Notes: generated from the letters alone by a model not told the origin. 64,000 nt of DNA from Hydrogenophaga sp. (GCF_011390835.1 NZ_JAABRQ010000012.1:1-64000); one strand, 5' to 3'. Positions 17,117-26,170 are shown, numbered from the stretch's first letter. Made by a program: numbers and translations.

Positions 17117-19855
17117 GTGCGTGCCCGCATCGGCCCATTGTTCAAGAAGCGCTTTTTGTCCAGCAAGTCCTCCTCATCATTCAAACGCCGCCCAGCCTCC
17201 GCCTGGCGGCGCGATGCTGTGCTGGGCGCAGGCGTCTTGCTCGCGGTGCTTGTCTTGCACCTCGCCACCGATCTGCTGGGTGGTCTGGAGCGTCGGTTCT
17301 ACGACTTTGCCAGTCTGCGCAGCGATCGTGCGCCCAGCGATCGCATTGCCATCATCGCCATCGACGACCAGAGCATCGCCAACATCGGTCGCTGGCCCTG
17401 GCCGCGCGAGGTGCACGCCCAACTGATCGACAAGCTTGCGGACGCCGGCGCCAAGACGGTAGCGCACACCGCCTTGTTCCTGGAGCCCCAGGTAGCGCCC
17501 GGCATGGACAAGCTGCGCGAACTGCGGAGCCTGCTCGATGGCCGCTCGCCCGCCGCCTCTGATCTGAGTGACCTCGGTGACGTCTCGCGCCAGCAACTGC
17601 TGGGCTTCATCGCCGAGGCTGAGCGCGGCCTGGACCACGATGCCCGCCTGGCCAACAGCCTGAAGCAAGCCAACCGGGTTATCGTGCCGTCGGTATTCAC
17701 CCTCGGTGAGTCGCCTGGGCGCCCTGATCAGCCGCTGCCCCCGTTTGCACAGCGCAGCGTGCTGCCCCTTCCCAGCGGCACTGGCCTGCCCGCCTCGCAG
17801 TCGCAGCAACCCATTGAATCCATTGGCGAAGCCGCCCTCGCCGTTGCCCACCTCAACCAGGTGCCGGATCGAGACGGTGCAGTGCGCCAGGAAGCGCTAT
17901 TGCTCAACTTCGATGGTCAGACCGTTCCGTCCATGGCCCTGGCCGTCGCTGCACACAGCCTGAACCTCGGGCCTGCCGATGTGAGCGCGGTGCCCGGCGA
18001 GGGCATCACGCTGGGCAGGCTGCGCATCCCGACCGGTGACGATGGGCTGGTGCTGCCGCAGTTCTACCCCGACCAGGGCGGCCGCCCGGCGTTTGCGGTC
18101 GACGCGCTCTACGACGTGCTCTCGGGCAAGATCCCTGCCAGCAAATACGCCGACAAGGTGGTGCTCATTGGCGCCACCGCGGCGGGGGTGGGCACCTTGT
18201 TCAACACGCCGGTGTCACCGGCCATGTCGCCCGCGACCATGCTGGCGCACACCACCTCCAGCATCCTCAACGGCCATTTCATCGCTCGCCCCGCCTGGGC
18301 GGGTTTCGCCACGCTAGGGCTGCTGCTGGGGGTGGCGGGCTACGTGACCGCGGTGCTGCCCCGTCTCTCGGCCGCCACTGGTGCCTGGATCACGGGGCTG
18401 GGCTTTCTGGCCATATTGGGGCTGGAGTACGGCTTGCTTTCCCAGGCCTCGGTGTGGTTGCAGTCGGTGCTGCCCGCAGCCGCCCTGCTGGCCGGCCACT
18501 TGGCGCTGACCACGCGCCGATTCCTGGTGACCGAGGCCGGCAAGGTGCGCTCGGATGCCGAGTCGGCCGAAACCAATCGCATGATGGGCTTGGCGCTGCA
18601 AGGTCAGGGCCAGCTCGACATGGCGTTTGACCGCTTCCGGCGGGTACCCGCCAGCCCGGAGCTGGTGGACAACCTCAAGCACCTCGCGCTCGACTTCGAA
18701 CGCAAGCGCCAGTTCAACAAGGCGCATGCGGTCTACGAGCATCTGGGCCGCCTCGGTGGACAAGATGCCGATCTGCAGCAGCGCCTGAGCCGCGCGCAGC
18801 GCCTGTCCGAGACCGTCATCCTGGGCGGCGGTGCGTCCCACCCGGGCGGCACATTGCTGCTGACCGGCGGCGGCGTGGAGAAACCCATGCTCGGGCGCTA
18901 CCAGGTGGAAAAGGAGCTGGGCAAAGGTGCAATGGGTGTGGTCTACCAGGGCCGCGACCCCAAGATTGGCCGGGTGGTGGCGATCAAGACCCTGGCGCTG
19001 AGCAGCGAATTCGAAGGCCAGGAGTTGCAGGAGGCGCGCGAGCGCTTCTTCCGCGAGGCCGAGACCGCCGGGCGCCTGCAGCACCCCAACATCGTCACCA
19101 TTTTTGATGCTGGCGAAGAGCACGACCTGGCCTTCATCGCCATGGAATTTCTGCCTGGCCGCGATCTGGTGGAGCACACCCGGCCGGGCCACCTGCTGCC
19201 GCTGGCCACTGTGATCAACATCGGCGAGCAGGTGGCGCGTGCACTGGACTATGCCCACCAGCACCAGGTGGTGCACCGCGACATCAAGCCCGCCAACATC
19301 ATGTACGACCCCGCGTCCGAGGCGGTGAAGGTGACCGACTTCGGCATCGCCCGCATCACCGACGCCAGCAGGACCAAGACCGGCATGGTGCTTGGCACGC
19401 CCAGCTTCATGTCGCCCGAGCAACTCGCCGGCCAGAAGATCGAAGGCAGTTCCGACCTCTACTCGCTGGGCGTGACCCTGTTTCAGATGCTGACCGGCAC
19501 GCTGCCGTTGCGGGGAGATTCCATGGCCGCGCTGATGTACCAGATCGCCAACCAGCCCGCGCCCGACCTGCGCACCCTGCGCCCAGATTTGCCGTCAGCG
19601 CTCGCCGATATACTGGCGCAAGCGTTGTCCAAGTCGCCGCAGGCGCGTTTCGCGAACGGCAAGTCCATGGCAGATGCCCTGCGGGGTATTGCCCTGGCCC
19701 TGCCTCCCGAGCCATCCGCCGTGCCCACGCCGACCGTCGCCTCCGCTGAGACCATCACCGCCTACGAGACCACGCAGATCGAAGTGAACACCGCGCAGTC
19801 GTCGTTTGCCGCCACCGAGGCCGCCCATGAGGCTTATCCGCCTCTGGTCCGCTGA
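17117..19855 (+). CDS. CHASE2-domain Ser/Thr protein kinase
   Basis: A membrane receptor kinase of Hanks type, about 912 residues. After one N-terminal membrane segment (LGAGVLLAVLVLHLATDLL) comes an extracytoplasmic CHASE2 domain (IDDQSIANIGRWPWPRE), then three membrane segments around residues 395-470, a cytoplasmic helical/TPR-like stretch, and the kinase domain from about residue 591. Kinase residues are complete: GKGAMGVVY loop, Lys624 (VAIKTL), HRDIKPAN with Asp722, and Asp741 (DFGIA). The C-terminal tail is Pro/Thr-rich. The start is uncertain: the longest frame begins inside the sucD terminator. GTG at 17117 is given, TTG at 17138 (FKKRFLSSK) is as likely. It leads a five-gene signalling cluster. 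Confidence 0.92.
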   Translation: MRARIGPLFKKRFLSSKSSSSFKRRPASAWRRDAVLGAGVLLAVLVLHLATDLLGGLERRFYDFASLRSDRAPSDRIAIIAIDDQSIANIGRWPWPREVHAQLIDKLADAGAKTVAHTALFLEPQVAPGMDKLRELRSLLDGRSPAASDLSDLGDVSRQQLLGFIAEAERGLDHDARLANSLKQANRVIVPSVFTLGESPGRPDQPLPPFAQRSVLPLPSGTGLPASQSQQPIESIGEAALAVAHLNQVPDRDGAVRQEALLLNFDGQTVPSMALAVAAHSLNLGPADVSAVPGEGITLGRLRIPTGDDGLVLPQFYPDQGGRPAFAVDALYDVLSGKIPASKYADKVVLIGATAAGVGTLFNTPVSPAMSPATMLAHTTSSILNGHFIARPAWAGFATLGLLLGVAGYVTAVLPRLSAATGAWITGLGFLAILGLEYGLLSQASVWLQSVLPAAALLAGHLALTTRRFLVTEAGKVRSDAESAETNRMMGLALQGQGQLDMAFDRFRRVPASPELVDNLKHLALDFERKRQFNKAHAVYEHLGRLGGQDADLQQRLSRAQRLSETVILGGGASHPGGTLLLTGGGVEKPMLGRYQVEKELGKGAMGVVYQGRDPKIGRVVAIKTLALSSEFEGQELQEARERFFREAETAGRLQHPNIVTIFDAGEEHDLAFIAMEFLPGRDLVEHTRPGHLLPLATVINIGEQVARALDYAHQHQVVHRDIKPANIMYDPASEAVKVTDFGIARITDASRTKTGMVLGTPSFMSPEQLAGQKIEGSSDLYSLGVTLFQMLTGTLPLRGDSMAALMYQIANQPAPDLRTLRPDLPSALADILAQALSKSPQARFANGKSMADALRGIALALPPEPSAVPTPTVASAETITAYETTQIEVNTAQSSFAATEAAHEAYPPLVR

Positions 19856-19882
19856 GCACCTGACGCCTGCCACCCTAACCCG

Positions 19883-20671
19883 ATGATGAACTTCGAGTAC
19901 TTCAGCCTGACCGACCCCGGTCTGGTGCGCGACAACAACGAGGACTCGGTGGCCCTGGACCCGGACCATCAGGTGGCCGTTCTGGCCGATGGCATGGGCG
20001 GTTACAACGCGGGCGAAGTTGCCAGCGCAATGGCCACCACCTTCGTCAAGACCGAGCTTGGCCGCTGGATTTCGGAAGGCGGTTCCGAAGCGAGCGCACG
20101 CGAGGTGCGCCGGGCGATGGAGATCTGCATCGACAACGCCAACCGCTCCATCTTCAACGCCGCCAATTCCAACCCCTTGTACGCCGGCATGGGCACCACC
20201 CTGGTCATGGGCGTGTTCCAGGGTGCACGCACCTTGATCGGCCATGTGGGCGACTCGCGCTGCTACCGCCTGCGCCAGGGATCGCTGGTCCAGCTCACGC
20301 GCGACCACTCCCTGTTGCAAGAACAGATCGATGCCGGCCTGATTTCGCCCGAGCAGGCCCAGTACGCCACCCACAAAAATCTGGTCACGCGCGCCCTGGG
20401 CGTGGAAGACACGGTGTTGCTAGAAGTCAGCGAGTACCGGGCCGAAGAAGGCGACATTTACTTGCTTTGCTCCGATGGCCTGACCGATATGATGACCGAC
20501 GAGCGCATCGCCGCCATCCTCGTGACAGCGGGTACGCTGGAGGAAAAAAGTCGCGCTTTGGTCGACGCCGCGAATGACAGCGGAGGCCGCGACAATATTT
20601 CGGTGATACTTGCGCAAGCCCGGCCCAAACCGGCGCGCAGAGGGTTGCTGTCCCGCATGCTGGGCCAGTGA
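19883..20671 (+). CDS. PP2C-family Ser/Thr protein phosphatase (Stp1-like)
   Basis: A soluble metal-dependent phosphatase of 262 residues, expected to reverse phosphorylation by the adjacent kinase. Metal-binding acidic motifs appear in order: VRDNNEDS, VLADGMGGYNAGE, GHVGDSRCYRLR, LLCSDGLTDM and GGRDNISVI. It follows the kinase by 27 bases, and the FHA gene starts 44 bases after its stop. MetMet at 19883 leaves a one-codon choice of start. Kinase, phosphatase and phospho-threonine reader in a row make a self-contained phosphorelay likely. Confidence 0.95.
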   Translation: MMNFEYFSLTDPGLVRDNNEDSVALDPDHQVAVLADGMGGYNAGEVASAMATTFVKTELGRWISEGGSEASAREVRRAMEICIDNANRSIFNAANSNPLYAGMGTTLVMGVFQGARTLIGHVGDSRCYRLRQGSLVQLTRDHSLLQEQIDAGLISPEQAQYATHKNLVTRALGVEDTVLLEVSEYRAEEGDIYLLCSDGLTDMMTDERIAAILVTAGTLEEKSRALVDAANDSGGRDNISVILAQARPKPARRGLLSRMLGQ

Positions 20672-20715
20672 GTGGGTTTATCGAACGGGTTCTTCAGGTT
20701 CCACAGGAGTCGGCC

Positions 20716-21354
20716 ATGCCGAAAATGATCGTTTCCATTGACGGCGTCGTCATCAAGGAAGTGCAGCTCACCAAAGACCGCACCACGCTGGGTCGGCGGC
20801 CATACAACGACATCGTTATCGACAACCTGGCCGTCAGCGGCGAGCACGCGGTGATGCAGATGTCGGGCAATGACGTGACCCTGGAAGATCTCAACAGTAC
20901 CAACGGTACCTACGTCAACGGCAAGGCGATCAAGAAGCAGGCCTTGCAGAATGGCGACACCGTCGAGATCGGCAAATACAAGATCAAGTTTGTTCACGAG
21001 GGCACCTCAGACCACCATGAAAAGACCATGGTGATCAACTCTGGTGCCGTGGTGGGTGCGGCTGCCGCGCCGGCCGCGGCAGCCGCTTCGACCGCCACCG
21101 CTGCAATCAAGGTGCTGTCAGGCGCTGCGGCGGGCCGCGAGGTGCCGTTGGTCAAGGTGGTCACCACCATCGGCAAGCCTGGCGTGGCGGTCGCGGCCAT
21201 CACGCGGCGCCCCCATGGTTACGTGGTGGCCCTGGTGGAAGGTGCGACCAAACCCACGGTGAACGACAAGCCACTCGGCACCGAGGCGATCGAGCTGCGC
21301 GACGGCGACGTGATCGAGCTCGCCGGCACGCGCATGCAGTTCGTCCAGTCCTGA
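20716..21354 (+). CDS. FHA-domain protein, probably with a second degenerate FHA unit
   Basis: A 212-residue cytoplasmic protein. The N-terminal FHA domain (about 1-95) has the phosphothreonine-binding residues in LGRRPYNDIVI, VSGEHAVM and NSTNGTYVNG. An Ala-rich linker follows, then a second half (about 133-212) with a similar plan, IGKPG...AAITRR...PTVNDKPL, in which the Ser-x-x-His element is lost, so it may not bind phosphopeptide. The start is set at ATG 20716 because AGGAG lies 7 bases upstream. Its partner is probably the adjacent kinase or the cyclase downstream. Confidence 0.9.
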   Translation: MPKMIVSIDGVVIKEVQLTKDRTTLGRRPYNDIVIDNLAVSGEHAVMQMSGNDVTLEDLNSTNGTYVNGKAIKKQALQNGDTVEIGKYKIKFVHEGTSDHHEKTMVINSGAVVGAAAAPAAAAASTATAAIKVLSGAAAGREVPLVKVVTTIGKPGVAVAAITRRPHGYVVALVEGATKPTVNDKPLGTEAIELRDGDVIELAGTRMQFVQS

Positions 21355-21430
21355 GGGAAAGTCGGGTGAGCCCACCGGCTCGCCCGAACCTGAGGCGGCC
21401 GCGCCCGGCCGTGCGCGCCCCTTCCAAGTC

Positions 21431-23680
21431 ATGGCGGTCCTGAGGCAACACGGCGCGCGGATCGCCGTCACCCTGATCCCGCTCATCCTTGCCGTGCTGC
21501 ACGCCATAGGCTTGGCGCCCATGGGGGTGCTGCAGCGGCTGGATCACCTCATTTACGACACCCGTCTGCGGGCCACCATGCCCGCCACGCTAGACGAGCG
21601 GGTGGTGATCGTCGACATCGACGAAAAGAGCCTGGCTGAAGTCGGGCGCTGGCCTTGGTCGCGCGACCACATCGCCCAGCTGGTCGACACCTTGTTCGAT
21701 CAGCTGGGCATCGCCCTGCTGGGCTTTGACACCGTGTTTGCCGAGCCTGACAACAGCTCGGGGCTGCGCCAGCTGCAACGGCTCGCCCAAGGGGAGCTGG
21801 CAGAACAACCGGGGTTTGCCGCCGCGGTGCAATCCCTCGCGCCACAGCTCGATCACGACGCGCGCCTGGCGCGCGCGCTGCAGGGGCGGCCGGTGGTCCT
21901 GGGGTATTACTTCACCAGCGACCGAGAAGCCCACCGCAGCGGCACACTGCCCGAACCGGTGATGCAGGCCAGCGACCTGCAGGGCCGCAGCATCTTGGCC
22001 ACGCGCTGGGACGGCTTTGGCGCCAACATCGCCCCGCTGGTCGCCGCCGCGCCGCGCGCCGGCTTCTTCAATGCGATCACCGCGCCCGACGGCGTGGTGC
22101 GCTCCCTGCCGCTGCTGGCCGAGCACGACGGGCGTTATTACGAATCGCTGTCGCTCGCGATGTTTCGTCTGCTGCTGGGTTCGCCGACGGTGCAGCCTGG
22201 GTTTCCGGCCAACCGCCTGCTGCCGCGCAACTACCTGTCGCTTGAAAGCGTGCGGCTGGTGCAGGGCACGACCACGCTGGCCATACCCGTCGACGAGCGG
22301 CTCTCGGCGTTGATCCCGTTTCGTGGACCTGGGGGCCCGCAGGGGGGCTCGTTTACCTACGTGTCGGCCAGCGACGTGCTGGCCGGGCGGCTGGCGCGCG
22401 ACCAGCTGCGCAACAAGATCGTGCTCGTGGGCACCACCGCGCCGGGCCTGCTCGATCTGCGCGTGACCCCGGTGGGCGAAGCCTATCCCGGCGTGGAGAC
22501 CCACGCCAACCTGATCGCCAGCCTGCTCGACGGCGAACTGGTCAGCCAGCCCGATTACGCGCTCGGCTACGAGCTGGTGGTGCTGGTCGCCGCGGGCCTG
22601 ATGCTGGCACTGGTTTTGCCCCTCCTGAGCGCGTGGCGCGCCGTGGTGCTCAGTCTGGGTGTGGTGGCCGCTGTGGTGGGCCTGAACCTCTGGCTCTACC
22701 TCGGCCCGGGGCTGGTGCTGCCGCTGGCCAGCGCCCTGGTCATGATCGGTTTTGCGTTTGCACTCAACATGAGCTATGGCTACTTCGTGGAGAGCCGCGC
22801 CAAACGCGAGCTGGCCCAGCTCTTTGGCACCTACGTGCCGCCGGTGCTGGTCGAGGAGATGGTCAAAGACCCGGCCAGCTACAGCATGCAGGCCACCACG
22901 CGCGAACTCACCGTGATGTTCTGCGACATGCGCGGCTTCACCGCGCTTTCTGAAAGCATGGAGCCTGCCCAGTTGCAGGCCTTGCTCAACACCGTGTTCA
23001 GCCGCCTGACGCAGGTGATTCGCGAGCACCGCGGCACCATCGACAAATACATGGGCGACTGCGTCATGGCGTTCTGGGGTGCGCCGGTCGACATGCCCGA
23101 CCACGCGGCCCAAGCGGTGGCTGCGGCACTGGACATGGCGCGCGCCGTTGACGCACTCAACCGCGAGCACGCCGCCCAGGGCCTGCCCGCCATCGGTGTG
23201 GGCATCGGCCTGAATACCGGCGCCATGTGTGTGGGCGACATGGGCTCGGACGTGCGCCGCAGCTACACGGTGATTGGCGATGCGGTCAACCTCGCGTCCC
23301 GGCTCGAGGGCCTGTGCCGGGTTTACGGCGTGGACGTGATCGCTAGCGACAGCACCCGGGCCCAGGCCAGCGGCTGGGTGTGGCAGGAGCTCGACCGGGT
23401 GCGTGTCAAGGGCAAGGCCAGTAGCGTGACGGTTTACACGCCCTGGGGCGTCGGGCCCGATCTGCCCCCCGTGCAGGCCCAAGAAATGCAGCGCTGGAAC
23501 CAGGCTTTGCAGGCCTGGCGGTCGCAAGACTGGCCCACCTGCGAGGCAGTGCTCGCGCAGCTGCAGCGGCAGAACGAGAAAAAAGTCCTTTACCGCCTCT
23601 ATGCCCAGCGGGTAGCCTCCCTAAAGGTGCTGCCAATGGACCCTGCGTGGGACGGCACTACCACTTTTGAAACCAAGTAG
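21431..23680 (+). CDS. CHASE2-domain class III adenylate cyclase
   Basis: A 749-residue membrane cyclase. An N-terminal membrane segment precedes a large extracytoplasmic CHASE2 domain (IDEKSLAEVGRWPWSRD), then three membrane segments (about 375-450) and a cytoplasmic class III cyclase domain. Metal-binding aspartates are Asp499 in FCDMRGFT and Asp543 in DKYMGDCVMAFWGAP; VIGDAVNLASRLEG completes the site. The lysine and aspartate pattern fits ATP rather than GTP, so cAMP is the likely product. Its CHASE2 domain carries the same IGRWPW/VGRWPW signature as the kinase upstream. A cAMP phosphodiesterase follows directly. Confidence 0.93.
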   Translation: MAVLRQHGARIAVTLIPLILAVLHAIGLAPMGVLQRLDHLIYDTRLRATMPATLDERVVIVDIDEKSLAEVGRWPWSRDHIAQLVDTLFDQLGIALLGFDTVFAEPDNSSGLRQLQRLAQGELAEQPGFAAAVQSLAPQLDHDARLARALQGRPVVLGYYFTSDREAHRSGTLPEPVMQASDLQGRSILATRWDGFGANIAPLVAAAPRAGFFNAITAPDGVVRSLPLLAEHDGRYYESLSLAMFRLLLGSPTVQPGFPANRLLPRNYLSLESVRLVQGTTTLAIPVDERLSALIPFRGPGGPQGGSFTYVSASDVLAGRLARDQLRNKIVLVGTTAPGLLDLRVTPVGEAYPGVETHANLIASLLDGELVSQPDYALGYELVVLVAAGLMLALVLPLLSAWRAVVLSLGVVAAVVGLNLWLYLGPGLVLPLASALVMIGFAFALNMSYGYFVESRAKRELAQLFGTYVPPVLVEEMVKDPASYSMQATTRELTVMFCDMRGFTALSESMEPAQLQALLNTVFSRLTQVIREHRGTIDKYMGDCVMAFWGAPVDMPDHAAQAVAAALDMARAVDALNREHAAQGLPAIGVGIGLNTGAMCVGDMGSDVRRSYTVIGDAVNLASRLEGLCRVYGVDVIASDSTRAQASGWVWQELDRVRVKGKASSVTVYTPWGVGPDLPPVQAQEMQRWNQALQAWRSQDWPTCEAVLAQLQRQNEKKVLYRLYAQRVASLKVLPMDPAWDGTTTFETK

Positions 23681-23717
23681 GCAGACCCGGGTCCGCCTGC
23701 CAACCACCAGACCACCC

Positions 23718-24521
23718 ATGCGGGTTCGCGTACTCGGCTGTTCCGGCGCCATCGCCAAAGACTGCCGCACCACCTCGTTTCTCCTGGACGATGACGTGCT
23801 TGTCGACGCCGGCACCGGCGTCGGCGATCTCACGCTCGACGAGATGGCGCAGATCCACCATGTGCTGCTGACCCACTCGCACCTGGACCACGTGGCCGCG
23901 CTGCCGCTCATGCTCGACGCGGTCGCGGCGCGCCGGCTCACCGCCGGCGCCGAGCCGCTGCTGGTGCACGCCCTGCCCGGCACCATCGCCGCACTCAAGG
24001 CCCACGTGTTCAACAACCTGATATGGCCCGACTTCTCGGTCATCCCCAGCGCCGAGCGCCCGCTGATGCGCTTTGTGCCCATCGAGGTGGGTCAGGTGCT
24101 GCAGGTGGGCAGCCAGACGGTCGAGGTGCTGCCGGCGGTTCACACCGTGCCTGCGGTGGGCTATGCAGCGACAGGGACCACTGGCCACTGGGTGTTCACG
24201 GGTGACACCGAGCGCAACCCGGCGTTCTGGGCGCGCGTGAACCAGATGAACGTGGCCATGCTCGTGATCGAGACCGCCTTCAGCGACCGCGAGAGGGCCC
24301 TGGCCGCCCGCAGCCTGCACCTGGCACCCAGCGTGCTCGCCACCGAGCTTGACCACATCAACCGCGCCCACCACTACCCGATCTACATCACCCACACCAA
24401 GCCGGCCGAAACCGGCTTGATCATGGAAGAGATCGAGCGCTTCGATCAGACACCCAGCCGCCCCGGCGATTTGCGCCACGACATCCGCTGGCTCAGCGCT
24501 GGAATGCGCTTCGAGGTGTGA
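23718..24521 (+). CDS. Class II 3',5'-cyclic-AMP phosphodiesterase
   Basis: A 267-residue metallo-beta-lactamase-fold enzyme of the yeast PDE1/CpdP type that hydrolyses cAMP. The metal site THSHLDHV lies at about residue 56, and other ligands follow in AVHTVPAVGY, VFTGDTE and YITHTKPAE. ATG at 23718 is used because the family N-terminus MRVRVLGCSGAI begins there; the upstream codons are Arg/Pro-rich and poor. It sits 37 bases after the cyclase, so synthesis and breakdown of cAMP are encoded side by side. Its TGA is part of the first TGACA repeat of the pilin control region. Confidence 0.92.
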   Translation: MRVRVLGCSGAIAKDCRTTSFLLDDDVLVDAGTGVGDLTLDEMAQIHHVLLTHSHLDHVAALPLMLDAVAARRLTAGAEPLLVHALPGTIAALKAHVFNNLIWPDFSVIPSAERPLMRFVPIEVGQVLQVGSQTVEVLPAVHTVPAVGYAATGTTGHWVFTGDTERNPAFWARVNQMNVAMLVIETAFSDRERALAARSLHLAPSVLATELDHINRAHHYPIYITHTKPAETGLIMEEIERFDQTPSRPGDLRHDIRWLSAGMRFEV

Positions 24522-24594
24522 CAAAAGCTGTCGGCAACCGGCGAGCTGACAAAAATCGTCACCCCGGGCTGGGGCAACACGACACAAAACGTCA
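24519..24594. promoter_or_regulatory. Three TGACA-N-TGTC-type repeats, candidate enhancer sites for the pilin promoter
   Basis: TGACAAAAGCTGTCG (24519), TGACAAAAATCGTCA (24547) and CGACACAAAACGTCA (24580) lie 50-145 bases ahead of the sigma-54 promoter. Spaced inverted TGAC/GTCA half sites at this distance fit binding sites for an NtrC-class activator such as PilR. Confidence 0.55.
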
Positions 24595-24645
24595 CTCCTT
24601 GGCGGCAAAACGTGAAACAGAACACAAAAAACACCCCAGTTCAGG

Positions 24646-24662
24646 TTGGCACGGTCCCTGCT
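24646..24662 (+). promoter_or_regulatory. Sigma-54 promoter of the first pilin gene
   Basis: TTGGCACG-GTCC-CTGCT has the invariant GG and GC ten bases apart (48-49 and 60-61 of the 24600 block) and one change from the TTGGCAC-N5-TTGC consensus. It lies 54 bases ahead of the start codon, as for pilA in other bacteria. Confidence 0.85.
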
Positions 24663-24715
24663 GAATAGAACCCGTCAGTCAACCTGTTTCCCCAATCCCT
24701 CAAGGAGTTTTTCTC

Positions 24716-25300
24716 ATGAACATGAAGCGGTCCATGCAAAAAGGTTTCACCCTCATCGAACTGATGATCGTGGTGGCCATCATCGGTATCCTGGCTGCTG
24801 TGGCCCTGCCGGCTTACCAGGATTACACGGTGCGTGCTCGTGTGACGGAAGGCTTGTCGCTGGCCGGCGCGGCCAAGTTGGCAGTCGGCGAAAACAACGC
24901 CAACGGCAATGCTTTCGGCGCTGGTTACGGTGGCACTGTGGCGACCCGCTCCGTCGGCGCGACTGTTTGCGCTGCGGCTGGAGCTTGTACCTTGGCCGAG
25001 CTGAATACCGCCTTTGATGCTGGAGCGGCCGCTGGCGGTCTTGGTATTGGTATCGACCAGGAAACGGGCCATGTTTCCATTGGCTTCTTGCCCGCAGTGC
25101 AGCCTGTTGCCACCTCGCGCCTGGTCTTGAACGTTACGGCCAACGGTGCTGCTCTTGTTGGTGACGCGAACGGAAGCACGCCCGCAGCGGTCAACCTCCG
25201 CTGGGATTGCTACGCTGCAGGTGTGGCGACCCGTGCCACGCTCGCTGTGGCTGGTGGCCCGACCCTCCCGGTGCGCTTCGCTCCTGCTGAGTGCCGTTGA
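24716..25300 (+). CDS. pilA: Type IV pilin, major-pilin type, first tandem copy
   Basis: A 194-residue type IVa prepilin. The leader [10 protein letters not shown] is short and basic, and cleavage is expected after Gly10 before [20 protein letters not shown]; Glu5 of the mature protein is present. The globular head is Gly/Ala-rich, and a C-terminal Cys pair (WDCYAAG and PAEC) would form the D-loop disulfide. AAGGAG precedes the ATG and a sigma-54 promoter lies upstream. A hairpin terminator follows, so it is probably transcribed alone. The second pilin gene downstream is a close paralogue with the same head plan. Confidence 0.95.
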   Translation: MNMKRSMQKGFTLIELMIVVAIIGILAAVALPAYQDYTVRARVTEGLSLAGAAKLAVGENNANGNAFGAGYGGTVATRSVGATVCAAAGACTLAELNTAFDAGAAAGGLGIGIDQETGHVSIGFLPAVQPVATSRLVLNVTANGAALVGDANGSTPAAVNLRWDCYAAGVATRATLAVAGGPTLPVRFAPAECR

Positions 25301-25322
25301 TCCAAGCAACTTGCACCCAATG

Positions 25323-25348
25323 AAAAAGAGCGCTTCGGCGCTCTTTTT
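25323..25348 (+). terminator. Intrinsic terminator of the first pilin gene
   Basis: An AAAAAGAGCGC/GCGCTCTTTTT stem with a TTCG tetraloop and built-in U-run starts 22 bases after the stop. Confidence 0.95.
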
Positions 25349-25444
25349 CATTGAGGTATGCAGACACTGGGTGAATTTCCCCCGGTACTCGCTTGATCTC
25401 TTGCCAACAGCTTTAAAAATGACGTGCTGAACTCTGCAGGTGAA

Positions 25445-25494
25445 GTGACAAGCATTGTCACCAAGTACCCAAGGCTCGTGAGATTTCTCACGAG
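25445..25494. promoter_or_regulatory. Two adjacent perfect palindromes ahead of the second pilin promoter
   Basis: GTGACA-AGCAT-TGTCAC (25445-25461) repeats the TGACA/TGTC motif seen ahead of the first pilin and is a candidate activator site. CTCGTGAGA-TT-TCTCACGAG (25475-25494) is a 9-bp perfect inverted repeat 17 bases ahead of the sigma-54 element and may bind a second regulator. Confidence 0.6.
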
Positions 25495-25511
25495 AATCTG
25501 CACATCCAGTA

Positions 25512-25527
25512 TGGCGCGTTCTTTGCT
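25512..25527 (+). promoter_or_regulatory. Sigma-54 promoter of the second pilin gene
   Basis: TGGCGCG-TTCT-TTGCT has GG and GC separated by exactly ten bases and a perfect -12 TTGCT; the -24 box deviates at one base from TGGCACG. It lies 65 bases ahead of the start codon used. Confidence 0.8.
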
Positions 25528-25591
25528 GTAAATCAGGTCTGCAGGCATGCAACTGCAGATCTCAGATCCATTTAAAAAGCAGGTACACAAA

Positions 25592-26170
25592 ATGAAGCAA
25601 ACATCACACAACGGCTTCACCTTGATCGAACTGATGATCGTGGTGGCCATCATTGGCATTTTGGCTGCGGTGGCTCTGCCTGCTTATCAGGACTACACCA
25701 TTAGGGCACGGGTAGTAGAGGGCATCACATTGGCCGGTGCCGCAAAAATCTCAGTCGTCGAAAACAACGCCGCGAGCAACGCATTTGGTGCTGAGTACGG
25801 GGGCACCGTCGCCACGCGCGCGGTGGGGGCAACAGTATGCGCGGCAGTGGGTGCCTGCACCGTTGCCGAGCTGAACACTGCTTTTGATGCTGGCTCAACG
25901 CTCGCTGGGGCTGGCATTGGTATTGATCAGGAGACAGGGCATATCTCAATCGGCTTCCTTCCCACAGTTCAGCCTGTCGCGACCTCACGTTTGGTCCTTA
26001 ACGTCACCGACAACGGTTTGGCACTCGCTGGCGACGCCGCAGGCAGTACGCCAGCGGCTGTAAATCTGCGCTGGGACTGCTACGCAGCTGGTGTACCCTC
26101 CCGTGCCACGCTCCCGGTGGCTGGAGGGCCTACTCTACCGGTTCGTTTTGCTCCGGCAGAATGCCGATAG
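25592..26170 (+). CDS. Type IV pilin, second tandem copy
   Basis: A 192-residue type IVa prepilin. The leader MKQTSHNG is cleaved before [20 protein letters not shown]. The head is nearly collinear with the first pilin, sharing the [35 protein letters not shown] and WDCYAAGV blocks, while third codon positions are less GC-rich. ATG at 25592 is used because the prepilin leader starts there; an upstream in-frame start would give an unusually long leader. The two copies could be alternative or mixed pilus subunits. A pilin accessory gene follows. Confidence 0.93.
   Translation: MKQTSHNGFTLIELMIVVAIIGILAAVALPAYQDYTIRARVVEGITLAGAAKISVVENNAASNAFGAEYGGTVATRAVGATVCAAVGACTVAELNTAFDAGSTLAGAGIGIDQETGHISIGFLPTVQPVATSRLVLNVTDNGLALAGDAAGSTPAAVNLRWDCYAAGVPSRATLPVAGGPTLPVRFAPAECR

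Larger units (their letters stand above)
25301..25591. other. Control region between the two pilin genes
   Basis: The 291 bases hold the terminator of the first pilin, a TGACA/TGTCA palindrome, a second perfect palindrome and a sigma-54 promoter, each listed separately. Base composition is visibly less GC-rich than the surrounding chromosome. No gene is seen. Confidence 0.75.
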
